Source of the DNA: Malurus cyaneus samueli
Lineage: Eukaryota; Chordata; Aves; Passeriformes; Maluridae
Direction of reading: 5' to 3'
DNA: 64,000 nucleotides
Assembly: GCA_009741485.1 (NCBI GenBank)
Contig: CM019229.1
Coordinates: 1,894,203 to 1,958,202 of the forward strand
Part shown: piece after piece, positions 33,716 through 44,332 of the stretch
How the letters are laid out: each line of letters begins with the position of its first letter
Position numbering within the stretch: position 1 is the first letter of the stretch
Position numbers and translations under genes: made by a program
Notes under the pieces: generated by a model
Told to the model about the DNA's origin: nothing
The model's input: the letters and a program-made list of their open reading frames with translations, nothing else
Database searches by the model: none

Positions 33716-34492
33716 TCTCTCTGAATGCCAGGGCACTCCAGGGCTCAGCTCCCGTGCCCCTACAATCCTCTGGGAATGCCAGGGCAGCTCCAGGGCTCAG
33801 CTCCCCTGCCCCTACAATCCTCTGGGAATGCCAGGGCATCTCCAGGGCTCAGCTCCCCTGCCCCTACAATCCTCTGGGAATGCCAGGGCACTCCAGGGCT
33901 CAGCTCCCCGTGCCCCTACAATCCTCTGGGAATGCCAGGGCAGCTCCAGGGCTCAGCTCCCTGCCCCTACAATCCTCTGGGAATGCCAGGGCATCTCCAG
34001 GGCTCAGCTCCCCTGCCCCTACAATCCTCTGGGAATGCCAGGGCAGCTCCAGGGCTCAGCTCCCCGTGCCCCTACAATCCTCTGGGAATGCCAGGGCATC
34101 TCCAGGGCTCAGCTCCCCGTGCCCCTACAATCCTCTGGGAATGCCAGGATCTCCAGGGCTCAGCTCCCCGTGCCCCTACAATCCTCTGGGAATGCCAGGG
34201 CAGCTCCAGGGCTCAGCTCCCCGTGCCCCTACAATCCTCTGGGAATGCCAGGGCAGCTCCAGGGCTCAGCTCCCCTGCCCCTACAATCCTCTGGGAATGC
34301 CAGGGCATCTCCAGGGCTCAGCTCCCCATGCCCCTACAATCCTCTGGGAATGCCAGGGCAGCTCCAGGGCTCAGCTCCCCGTGCCCCTACAATCCTCTGG
34401 GAATGCCAGGGCATCTCCAGGGCTCAGCTCCCCGTGCCCCTACAATCCTCTGGGAATGCCAGGGCAGCTCCAGGGCTCAGCTCCCCGTGCTC
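33716..34492 (+). repeat. minisatellite, 52-53 bp unit, 15 copies
   Basis: The core 'cctctgggaatgccagggc' recurs 14 times, with a partial first unit before it. Units differ by the linker after 'ccaggg': cactcc (C), cagctcc (A), catctcc (B), and one short unit with 'aggatctcc' (s). The order is C A B C A B A B s A A B A B A. Second variant sites are 'ccctgcccc', 'cccgtgcccc' and 'ccatgcccc'. All three + frames stay open across the array (305, 430 and 342 codons), which comes from the lack of stop triplets in the unit, not from a gene. Confidence 0.97.
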
Positions 34493-37400
34493 CTGCATCC
34501 GCTGAGGTTCTGGGCTGCCCGCAGTGCCATGCCCAGGGCAGCAGTGCCTGTGGGCACACAGGGTATCTGTCATTCCAGTGCTCCTGCAGCTCTCCCCTCC
34601 TGTTCTGGGGTGTGTCTGGAAGCAGTTCTCTCCCGTGCCGGCGGCAGTTCCGTGGGGCTGGGCTGGGTGAGGGGAACCAGCGAGCAGCTCTGTCCCCCCT
34701 GCCCTGTCCCACCAGGGAGCTCCTGCTCCTCTGCACTCTGGAATTGCCCTTAGCAGGGGCAGGGGAGCGGGGGAATCCTGGCTCACTCGAAGAAAAGCAG
34801 ATCCAAACCAGGCGGCTGAATTGGGTGCCAGCCCAGTTCAGCACCCCCGGGTGGGGCTTTGTGCTGCCCTCGCTGGAGGCGTGTTGGATGTGATCCCCAC
34901 CCCATGCCTGATAAATGTGCCGTGGCCCGGGCTGGCAGTGTCACCTCCAGGAGAGCAGGGTGGCAGAAGGGCCTCAGCTGTCCCAGCTCTGCTCCTGTGC
35001 CCGGCTCAGGGCGGGAGTGGCCCCGAGGATGTTCTCTGGTGCCTGCAGGGAAGGTTCACTCAGCTGGGGGATCTTTGGCTTTGTGGGTGTGGCCCTTGTC
35101 CTGCACTAGGCTTTTCAGAGAGGCTTTTTTTCCTCTTGTTTCGCTGGAAAGGAAAAGGAGGAAGAAAATCTAAGTTAGCTGGGGGGTGTAGAAGTATGTA
35201 GAAAAAAGATAAAGCTTTTTGAACTTCTGCTCATGCCTCAGCCACCAGCTTCCCTTTGCAGCTGACCTCCAGGCCTGGGATGGGAAACATGAATTCCCAG
35301 ATAATCCCTTCCTGTGCTAAAAAAAACAAAACCAGAAAAATCCTTGTAGCTCCAGCAAAACATCTGACTGCAAAAGGGCACCCAGCCAGCTCATCCTGCT
35401 TGTGTGAGGACTCTGCTCTGATCCCACCCACTCCCACCTTTGGAGCCACCTGAGCCCATGGAGGGGCTCTGCCTCTGTGCAGGAAACTCTAGGAAGGAAT
35501 TTGTTCTTTATTTCTCAGCCAGGATTTGCTGCTCAGAGCTCAGCACAGGGCTCCTGCTTCCAGTGGCCTGTCCATGTGTTCCCTGTCCTTGCCCCCAGGC
35601 TCTGTGCTGAGCTCTGGGGTGGATGCCCCGTGTGCAGGGAGGTGTGGGTTGGGATGTGAGCACCACTCCAGACCCTGGCACGGACCCACCCCACAAACAG
35701 CTCCTGCTGCTCCTGCCTCAGTGACCTGGGCCTGGGAGTTCCTGTTCCAGGCTCTGCTGGCCTGGAAAGCAAAGCTGGGGCTGGCTGACAGAATGGAAAA
35801 TGCTGGGTTTAAACAGGCGGTCTGGCAGATCTGGGAATTGAGTGTGTCCTTAATCCCAGCCCCATTCCTAATCCTGCTGGAGGTGGGATGACAGACTCGC
35901 TCTGCTCTCTTGGTCTGAGTGAAACATTCAGCCCCTCACAGGCCAGTTCGAGTCACTCTTGGCTGTCACCAATGTGTTAGTCCAGGATAAGATTTGTCAC
36001 TACGAGTGAGGAAATCCTTCCAGGGCTCTTCCAGCTGGCACTGCTGTCAGAACCCTCCCCCAGGGACTGTGCTGGGCTGTGCCCTCCTGCTCAGGGCCAG
36101 GCCCCACTGCCAGGTGGGCTCAGCTCAAGCTCAGCTCAGGTCAGGCTGAGCCACTCTGAGCTCTGGGTTTTGCTGTGCCAGTCACTGGAGCTGGGGACAG
36201 CCCTTCCTGAGGATACCCGTGTCCTCCCAAGGGACACTGAGTAGTGACAGCATTTTCCATGTCATCTGTAAAACTTGTGTGTGATCCTGTATTTTGTCCC
36301 ACTGACCATAGTGTATCCCTGGCTCTCTGCCTCTTCCATGGAAGTGTTTTTTTAATTCTTGTTCTGGAAACACAAGCCAAAGTCAACTGGAAACTGTTAC
36401 TGGTGAGTCAGCCTGTTCATGATCTCCTCGGTGGGAGTGAGGGGTTAAATGGGTGGGTTAATGGCCATGGCCTGGCTGGGATCCTTGTCATTCCCAGGTG
36501 ACCCTGCTGTGTCATGGGCACAGGTCATAGTGACATAACATCTTGGTGGGGCAGTCCATGATCCATCAGAGAGCACCAGGAACCAGCAGCAGCTTGGGTT
36601 CAGAAATAACTTCAGCCCAATTTACTGCCAGTCGGTGTGAGAAATGTAAAGACTGAAAGGAATAAACATTATGGACATTAAATGTAAAGAATTCATCTGA
36701 AGAGAAACTACATTGCTTCTTTCCATAAGTGTTTAGTAAATATTAAAGAACTAATGCAACCTAATATTTTTTCACAGTATTGTATTGCTTTTAGAGTACC
36801 CATAAAAGTGGCACAGGTAAGGACAGATAAGGCCCATCTCAAGTTGTTGCCCTGTATTCCGAGAACAGGGACAATTACTCAGTTATTGGGTATTCCAGCC
36901 TTCCCTCCTTATCTCAACACCCCAGTGCCCTGGTGATAATCACAGCAGGAATGGCCATAAACCTTCAGCAGGAGGAACCTCCCCACCTGCCCTGCTGAGA
37001 GAGACAGAGACACCCCCCAGCACCCCATGGAGCCACACCTTGGTCCCATTGTCCCCCAGGTGCTGCTCCCACATCCTGGGGTGGCCCCTCCTGTGCTTTT
37101 CCCATCTGTACATCCACAGCCTCAGGCACAGCCCATCCCCTGGTCCCCACTCTCCTCCCAGGGTCATGCAGGGATGTGTTGGGTTCTACCTGGGGAATGT
37201 TTCTGGGTGGCTGAGCCCAGGTGCTGCAGGGGCTTTGGGCTGGTCACTGAACCAGGGACTGGTCTCTGGCACTGTCCCCTGGTCTCTGGCTCAGGACCAG
37301 CTCAGATACACATTGGAGGGGATTCAGAAAGTTTCAGTGAAAAACAGGGGGTTATGAGATACGGTTTTAAATGAACATTTTTAGGGCTAAATCTCCATTG

Positions 37401-40400
37401 TAGCAGCACAGACTCACCTACAAGGTGCTGTCAAGGAACTGGTGCAGAGCTGGGAATTCAAGGGCAGGGATCTTTGCCCTCACCTTGGAGATGCCCTAAA
37501 AACCTTCCAGATAAACACAGCCAAAGGGGGCCCCTGAGCAGGGATCCTGCTCCCTGCCATGCCCCTGTGCTCAGACCTGACTTTACCGGGAGTACTGGTG
37601 GGGGTGGCTGAAGGAACCAAGGGGGTTTGGGGTTCCCATCCCAGGGAACCAGGCAGGAGCTGTACCCAAATGGGCTGTAGCTTTTCTGCTGTGTATTTCC
37701 TGTTGTCCTTTAATAACTACTCCTGGAACTGAGGTGACTTTGGTTGTGATACCAAGCAGCAAAACAACCTGAGCTCTTGAGGGCTGGGAGCCAGCTCCCT
37801 TTTGGGATCTTTTTCCCCTCAGAGTTCTGGCACCAGTTTTCATTTCCAGCTCCCTTTGCTTCTGCAGAGTGAGGAGACATCAGCAGCTTTTTGAAAAAAA
37901 CCCTCAGTGCCTGAGGAGCAAGTGGAAAAGGAAACAGTGAAAATAGGTCTGGTAATGTGGGGAAGGAAATATCATGTCCAGTAATACCCCTAAACTCTGA
38001 GATGTTTGAGGAAGTTTCTTACACCCAAATGAGAAAAAGAAGCAATGTTATCAAAATAAAGGGAGGGGGGGGGGGGGGGGAGCCCAGGACCATTAAGTGG
38101 AATGAATCAGTTGACAAACCTTGTGAACATAAACCATTCTGCTGCTCTCAGAGGGAGCTGACAGCATCCTGCTCCTTTCCCAGATCCAGCTCGAGTGCAG
38201 GGCAGTGTGGCTGCAGCCATCTGCCTGCTCCACACTGGGTCCACGCAGACCTGCCTGGCACTCAGAGCACTCAGACCTCTCCTTGCACTCCCATCTCAGC
38301 AGAAAGCTGAAGGCACAGCAGGGCCATGAGGAGCTGGAAATGCTGGGCCCAAGAAAGCCCTGGGATTAGAGAGCCTAACCTGGGACTTGCTGGTTTGGGG
38401 CCAAAATAGCCCCGAGGTTAACAGAGGGTTTTGAACACAAGACTGTGAGCTCTGAGGTGTTGGTGGGCCCCGGAGCAGCAGGTTGGCTCCTTGGAAAAGT
38501 GAGAAGGAGGTTACAGCCACCTCAGCACTCCCGCTGTGGTTTCTGGCTGCTGCTGCTGTCCTGGCATGGGACCAACCCCGCCTGGCTCAGGAGCCCTCTG
38601 CCATCTCTCGGGTTTCTCTGGATTCTGCTGCTTTGGGTGTGATAACCTCAAGTACACAAATGTTTCTAGGGCTAAAGACATGATTTAATAAAAAGAGACG
38701 TTTCTGGGAAAGCAGGTTTTTTTTCTGGTTTGGTTTCTTTGTTTTTGTTCTCTGTCTGAGTTTATGAACACAGGAAATGGCACTTGGCTGATGCTGTGTG
38801 AGGGAAATGATGTGTGATGAACCCGTGGGGCAGGTGAGGGACCCGGGCACCTCTGAACACACAGGAGCAGAGCTCCAGAGGGCCAAGAGGCCCAGATTCA
38901 GCTGAAAGGGGAGGGAGGAAAGCAAAAAATCCTGATGCTTTATATGAGGGACCATCTGAGAGACACAAATTCAGACACAGGGATAGGATGGGGATAGCAC
39001 AGAGTGGTTTGGGTTCCAGCAGCGTCTGCTGCTTAGTGAGCATGGGGTGGTGAGGAATTTCGAGTGCCTTAGGGATTGTGCCTCTTGCTGGCAGGAAGGT
39101 TAATCCCTGAGCACCCTCCAGACACAGAAACAGAGCCCTGGAGAAATCCAAGGGAGGTTAAAGGCCTGCTAATCCCCCTGGGGAAAACAGACCGGCTCCA
39201 AAACACAGCATGTCCCCAGGAACGCTGAAGGCAATGAATGAATTCTGATAAACCGCTTTCTCTCCCACTGGCCTGTTTGAATAACCAAAGGGAGCAGCCC
39301 TGGCTTGAACTCTCAGCTGCAATTTCCCCCTTATCTCCAGTGCTGACAGTCACCTGCATGTTCATTTTCTGATAGACGTGTAACTGCAGCCCCTCAGCGC
39401 AAAGAGGAACAGGCTGGATAGGTCTGTCATTGGAGGCATTTTTCTTCAGCCTGGGATCTCTCAGCCTCCATTTCTCCATGTTCCCCATTTAGGGACATTG
39501 TCCATGTGCCACCACCAAGTGAGGTGGGACCTACCATATCCATCTCAGCTGTGTGACAGAGGACAGAAATCACTTGTAATCCCTTAGCACCCACTGCACA
39601 GCCTTGTGGCACCGCTGGCGCCTGGAGGGCCTGGTGGCCAGAAAGATGAGTTTTATCCTTTATCCTGGACCCAATCCATGTGTCCTAGTTTTAAATCAGC
39701 ACCATGGGGTACAAAGCCAAATTTACTGGAGAAGTCCAGTCACAAGGGATTGCTTTTCTCTATTGCTCCATCTCTCTCCCTTTGTGCTCTGTTACACCAG
39801 GAGTGATGGATACAAACTGGAGTGGGAGCCGTGCAGGGAACCTGACTTTGAAGTGAAATAACTCATCTCTGAGTCCTGCTGGGCCCTGCTCTCTCCCTGT
39901 GCCCTCAACCCCTGGCTGTTTTTGGGGCTGTCCCAGCAGACCTAGCCCCCAGACCCCGGCTGGTTCTGTCACGCTGTGTCTGCCGTGTCCCGCTGCAGTT
40001 CCACAGCCACATCAGCCGTGCCCCGGCTCCGTCTGTGCTCCAGGGTGGCACTCTGCCACCGCAGCCTGGCAGTGCTGGCCCCTGCCATCATCACACCTGC
40101 ATTTTGTAATCGAGCTTTCCTTCTTGTGCCAAAATACGAGCGGGATTCCCCGGAGCCTCTTAGCACCGGCACCCGGGCACTAGGCCGGGGTTCCCTGCGG
40201 GTGTAAACACAGCGGAGCAGGGGATTAGCTCCAGAGTGCTGCTTGCCAGCCAAGTCTCACTGCCCAGCCCTTGACACTGTTTCACTGACTCGACCGAGGA
40301 TTGGAGCAGTTGACAGAAAAGATAGAAGGCTCTCAAATCCTGACTGGCAGGGGAGGGGATGACTAATGGCTGGATTTATTGTTTTGTTCTAAAGGCAGGC

Positions 40401-41289
40401 GGGCATGCAGTGAAACTAGCAGATGTCAGGTTCAATGCCCACAAAGGGAGGCGTTTTCTTTGCGCCAGGTGCAGCAAAACTGTGTGGGATTCATTATTTT
40501 GGGATTTATGGGCTTTACACAGGCTCAAAAGCCAACCAGACAAGACCACGAAAGAGAAATCCATTGAGATCTCCGAGTACAAAGGCACATTGTTGGCTCT
40601 GGACGTGCCTGAGCCGTGAGTCACCAGAGGCGGGGAAATGTCTCTGCCCGCTTGCCCCGGTCTTTATCCTCAAACCCGGGCACCCGCTGTGGCCCGGTGA
40701 GGGCTGGAGGCGGGTGGTGCGTGATGGACCTGCGCTTGAGGGAGTACAGCAGGTCGTGTGTGAACCTCACATCACCCCGGAGTTATTTAAGGTGAAAGGC
40801 AAGGAGCTGCCTCCTTCCCCGGAGCGCCGGTTTGCAGCAGCGCAGCTCCCCGGGGCGCACAGCACAGCTGGGCACGGCGGCACACGGGCGGCTTCGGCAA
40901 TAAAAGCTATTTCCAGCAATGTAATTGCCAGGTGTCGTTTGAAGAGGGTGCAATCGCCCTGTTGTGGCTCGGGAGTGCAAAGGTAGGAGCGTTATCAGCA
41001 GGATACGGAGCAGTTTCCCCTAAACACACCTGCGCTCTGAGCCGCCCGTGCCGGGCGCGGCTCCGGGGCCGGCACCTCCCCGCGTCCTGCCCCAAGGTTA
41101 TTTTGTGTCACGGCGGGCCGCGTCCCCCGAGTCTCCCAGGCGAGGATTTGGGAGCTGTGGGAAGTGCAGCGCTGCCGAGCGATCGTTTCCTGATTGCACA
41201 CACTTCCCAAAGACACCTGCGGGCGGCTGATAACAGGCGCTGACTGGAAATAACGCCGCGGCGGCGCTTTGGTGGCCAACAAGCGGCTG
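34493..41289. other. intergenic spacer between NSMF and TPRN
   Basis: About 6.8 kb with no recognisable exon on either strand. It has a poly-G run (38065-38080), short A runs, and an increasingly CpG-rich part from about 40600 onwards that leads into the TPRN promoter region. The many short open frames show no domain or family similarity that I recognise. Confidence 0.65.
38065..38080 (+). repeat. poly(G) run, 16 nt, with flanking GGGA
   Basis: 'aaagggagg' leads into sixteen G bases. Such a run can form G-quadruplex structure and its length is prone to sequencing error. Confidence 0.9.
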
Positions 41290-41545
41290 TCAATGAATCA
41301 CAGAATCACTGAATCACAGAGTCACAGAATAGCCGGGGCTGGAAGGGGCCTCTGGAGATGATCCAGCCCAGCCCCCTGCCAAGACAGGGTCACCCAGAGC
41401 AGGTAACACAGGAACGCATCCAGGTGGGTTTGGATTGTCTCCAGAGAGGGAGAATTCACAACCTCCCCGGGTAGCAAAGAAGAACAAAGTGGGAGAAATG
41501 TATTTCCGCTCTGCTGCCATGTGCCATGGAAAGTTCCATTTGTGT
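41290..41545 (-). mobile_element. CR1 LINE 3' end, reverse orientation
   Basis: It begins with the CR1 terminal microsatellite in reverse ('aatcacagaatcactgaatc'), then 'ggctggaaggggcctctgga', 'gatgatccagcccagccccc' and 'tttggattgtctccagagag'. The far part (to about 41545, 'aaagttccatttgtgtccat') is a weaker match. It lies about 0.6 kb before the TPRN start codon. Confidence 0.85.
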
Positions 41546-41569
41546 CCATCAAGCTCCTTCTAAAACACT

Positions 41570-44000
41570 TTTCTGGCGGCCCGGGTAGCACAGACACTGC
41601 CCCGGACCGGGGCTACTTCCCTGCCTGCCGGGGCTGCCCCTGCCCAGGCACCTGCTCCGCCTGCGGCTGAGGCCGGCGTCCCACGGGTGACCCCGAAAGT
41701 CGCTTTTCCCTCCTGCCCGGGGATGGCACCAGGCGGGCCAGTCCGGGATGGGGGAACGGGCAAATACGGGTGTTTTGGGATTTTGGGTCAGTCACCATGC
41801 CTCGTGTCAGGCTCAGAGCCCGCGGGGCCCGTTCCCCGCCGTGTCCCAGGCCGGGGGTTCCCGTATGTGAGGGGAGCGCGGAACGAGCGGCAGGGCCCGG
41901 CCGGTCCCCAGCCCCGGGATGCGGCACCGCCTCAGGTCACATCGCCGCGCCCGGACCCGCCACCAGCCGGCGATCCGGGCCCTTCCCGGGCAGCGGGATG
42001 GACGCGCCCCAGCCCGCCCCGTCCCGGCCCTCGGGGATGGCCCTGCCCGCCCGGGGCGGTGCCGCGGGGCCGCCCCGGCGCGGCGGGGCCCGGCCCGCAG
42101 AGCCCCAGCGCCGCCGCATGAGCAGCGCGGCCGCCGCTCGGCGCCGGCCGCGGGCAGCGCCCGCCTGGAGCGGGAGATCCTGGAGCGCAAGCGGGCCAAG
42201 CTGGCCGGGGCGGGCGGCGAGCCCGAGCCCCGGCCGGGGAGCGGCTGGTGGTGGCGGAGAGCCTGGGCCCGCTCCGCGAGAACCCCTTCATGCGGCTGGA
42301 GAGCGAGCGGCGCCGGCTGCGGCAGGGGCGCCCGGGCCGGCGGCGCGCGCGGCCGCTGCAGCAGCTGCTAGAGCTGTACAGCGCCGTGCCCGGCATCCGC
42401 ACCATCCGCGCCGAAAACATCTCCATCGAGTCCCGCGCCGACCCCGCCGCCTGCTTCGCCGCGGGAGACGCGCCGCCCGCCCGCCGCCGGACCCGGCCGG
42501 CCCCGACCCCGCTGTAGGGGAGCTGCTGGCCGGCGCGCGCGCGCTCGCCGAGATCCGCGCCGACCAGGTCGTCATCTACGAGACGGGGGAGCCACCGGAG
42601 CCGCCTAGGCGGCCGAGCCGGGCACCGTCAGCCGCCTTCTGGAGAAGTTCGGGCAGCGCCCCGCGCCGCCGTCGCCGTGGGGACGCGCTGACGGGACCGG
42701 CGGGCCGCGGCTCCTCCGCAGGTGGGACGGCCGCTGCCCGCGCTGCGCCGCCGCTCCGCCGCGGGGCCCGGCTCCCCCCGCGGCCCCGCGCCCCTCCAGA
42801 AGGGACCCGGCTTTCCCGACCCGGCGCCAAAGGCGGCACCGGCATCTCGCCGGCGGTCCCGGCCACCCCTCCGCCGCTGCCGGCCCCCCCCGCTGCCACC
42901 CCCCAGCGGTGCCGGTGGCCCCCCAGCCCGCGATCCCGCAGCCGGCTTCCCCGCGGGCTGTCACCCTCGCCCACGGCCCCCCCGCGGGTTGTCACACCCC
43001 CGCCCACGGTTCTCCTCGGGCTGTCACCCCCAGCCCACGGCACCTCCGCGGGCTGTCACCCCCCACCCACTCTCCTCCGCGGGCTCTCACTCCCCAGCCC
43101 CACCACCTCCCCGGCTGTAACCCCCAGCCCCTGCCTCCCCAGCCCACCCCGCTCCCCCCATGTTTTACCCCCGAGCCCGCTCCTCCCAGCCCACCCCTCC
43201 TGCCCCCGGGCTTCACCCCCGAGCCCGCAGCCCCCCAGCCGACCCCGGCTCCCCTCCGGGCTGCAGCCCCTCAGGCGGTCCCAGCTGTCCCCAGGCTGCT
43301 GCCCCCCAGGCCAACTGCTTCCTCCACAAGATCAGCTCCAACTCCTTCACGGTCACTCCCCGGGGGCAGCTCCCCAGCACCCGCATCCCCGAGCCCGGTG
43401 CTGTCCCCGCCGGCCGCCCCGTGACGGCCAAGGGGCCGCCAGTGCCATCCATCAGCCCTTCCCATGCCAGAGCCAACGCCAGGAAGCCAAAGCCGGAGGA
43501 GGCCGAAGCGGCCGTGTCCCCCCTGCCCAGTGCCAGTCCGGCCCCCAGTGCCACCGGCGCCGCTCGGCCGCTCTCCGCCTCAGCCCCCCGGGCCGGGGGC
43601 TCCTTCGAAATCCACCCGGCCCCCAAGCCCGACTTGGCGGCCATCCCAGCCCACGACCTGCAGGCACAGGCTCTGGCCAAGCTGCGCCTGAATTCACGCA
43701 ATTCCTTCGTCTTCGTGCCCCGCCGGGAGGGCGGCCCGACTCAGCCACCGGCCCAGATTGCCCGGCCAGGGCCAGCGCCACCGCCCTCGGAGGAGAAGGC
43801 ACCCAAGGAGGTCCCGAGGGCTTCCGCCCCGGAGCAGGAAGAGCCCATCACTTCCCCACCAGCGCCTGTGGATCCGCTAGTACCTGTGACTTACATCGAT
43901 GACATTGTGGAGCCGGATGGTGGGGAGCTTCCTCCCAGGGCTGGCCCGGCCGCGAGGACGGGGAGCTTGGCCGATCAGCCTGGAGGAGCTGGCCCTGACC
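41570..44000 (+). promoter_or_regulatory. TPRN: CpG-rich block covering the TPRN 5' end and exon 1
   Basis: Dense CpG and GC sequence starts right after the CR1 copy and runs through most of TPRN exon 1. No TATA box is evident. It is the natural candidate for the TPRN promoter; the transcription start cannot be placed from sequence alone. Confidence 0.6.
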
Positions 44001-44332
44001 TGGAGATGGAGTTTTCCTCCGTGCCCCTCTACAGACCACACACTGCCCCCCAGCAGCGGGGTGGCAGCACCTTCACTGTCGTGCCCAAAAGGAAGCCTGT
44101 GCCCCCGGGGCTGCAGGCTCTCACCGATGCCAGTGGAAGGCCGCAGCGGGAGGAAGAGGAGGAGGAGGAGGAGAGCAAAGGAAGAGGCAAAGCCGTGGAG
44201 AATGCTGATGGGCCCCAAGTGGCGATATCCCATAAAAAGCGCTACCCCACGGTGAATGAAATCGAAGTGATTGGGGGGTACCTGTCTCTGGAGAGGTCCT
44301 GCATGAGCAAGACAGGCTCGCGCCGCAAGAAG
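42118..44332 (+). CDS. TPRN: TPRN exon 1 (frame broken in five places)
   Basis: The ATG at 42118 gives MSSAAAARRRPRAAPAW, matching the length of the mammalian N-terminus before the conserved REILER. Upstream in-frame ATGs at 41998 and 42037 have stronger contexts but would make the N-terminus longer than usual. Coding matches move between frames: 42118-42168, then 42171 to about 42244, then 42245 to about 42500, then to about 42615, then from 42621, and finally from about 43300 to 44332. Every step is -1. The last 1 kb (from FLHKISSNSF) is one clean frame, with a Glu run near 44155-44175, and ends RRKK before gtaactg in phase 0. Confidence 0.9.

Noticed and set aside
33588..34893. Long overlapping open frames of 305, 342 and 430 codons with repeated NPLGMPG / QSSGNAR / ILWECQG peptides
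   Set aside because: They come from a 52-53 bp minisatellite without stop triplets. All three frames are open at once and none resembles a protein family.
41770..43902. 710-codon open frame through TPRN exon 1
   Set aside because: GC-rich sequence lacks stops. Only short stretches of this frame match taperin (the N-terminal MSSAAAARR part and EIRADQVVIYETGE); the rest is a shadow frame.
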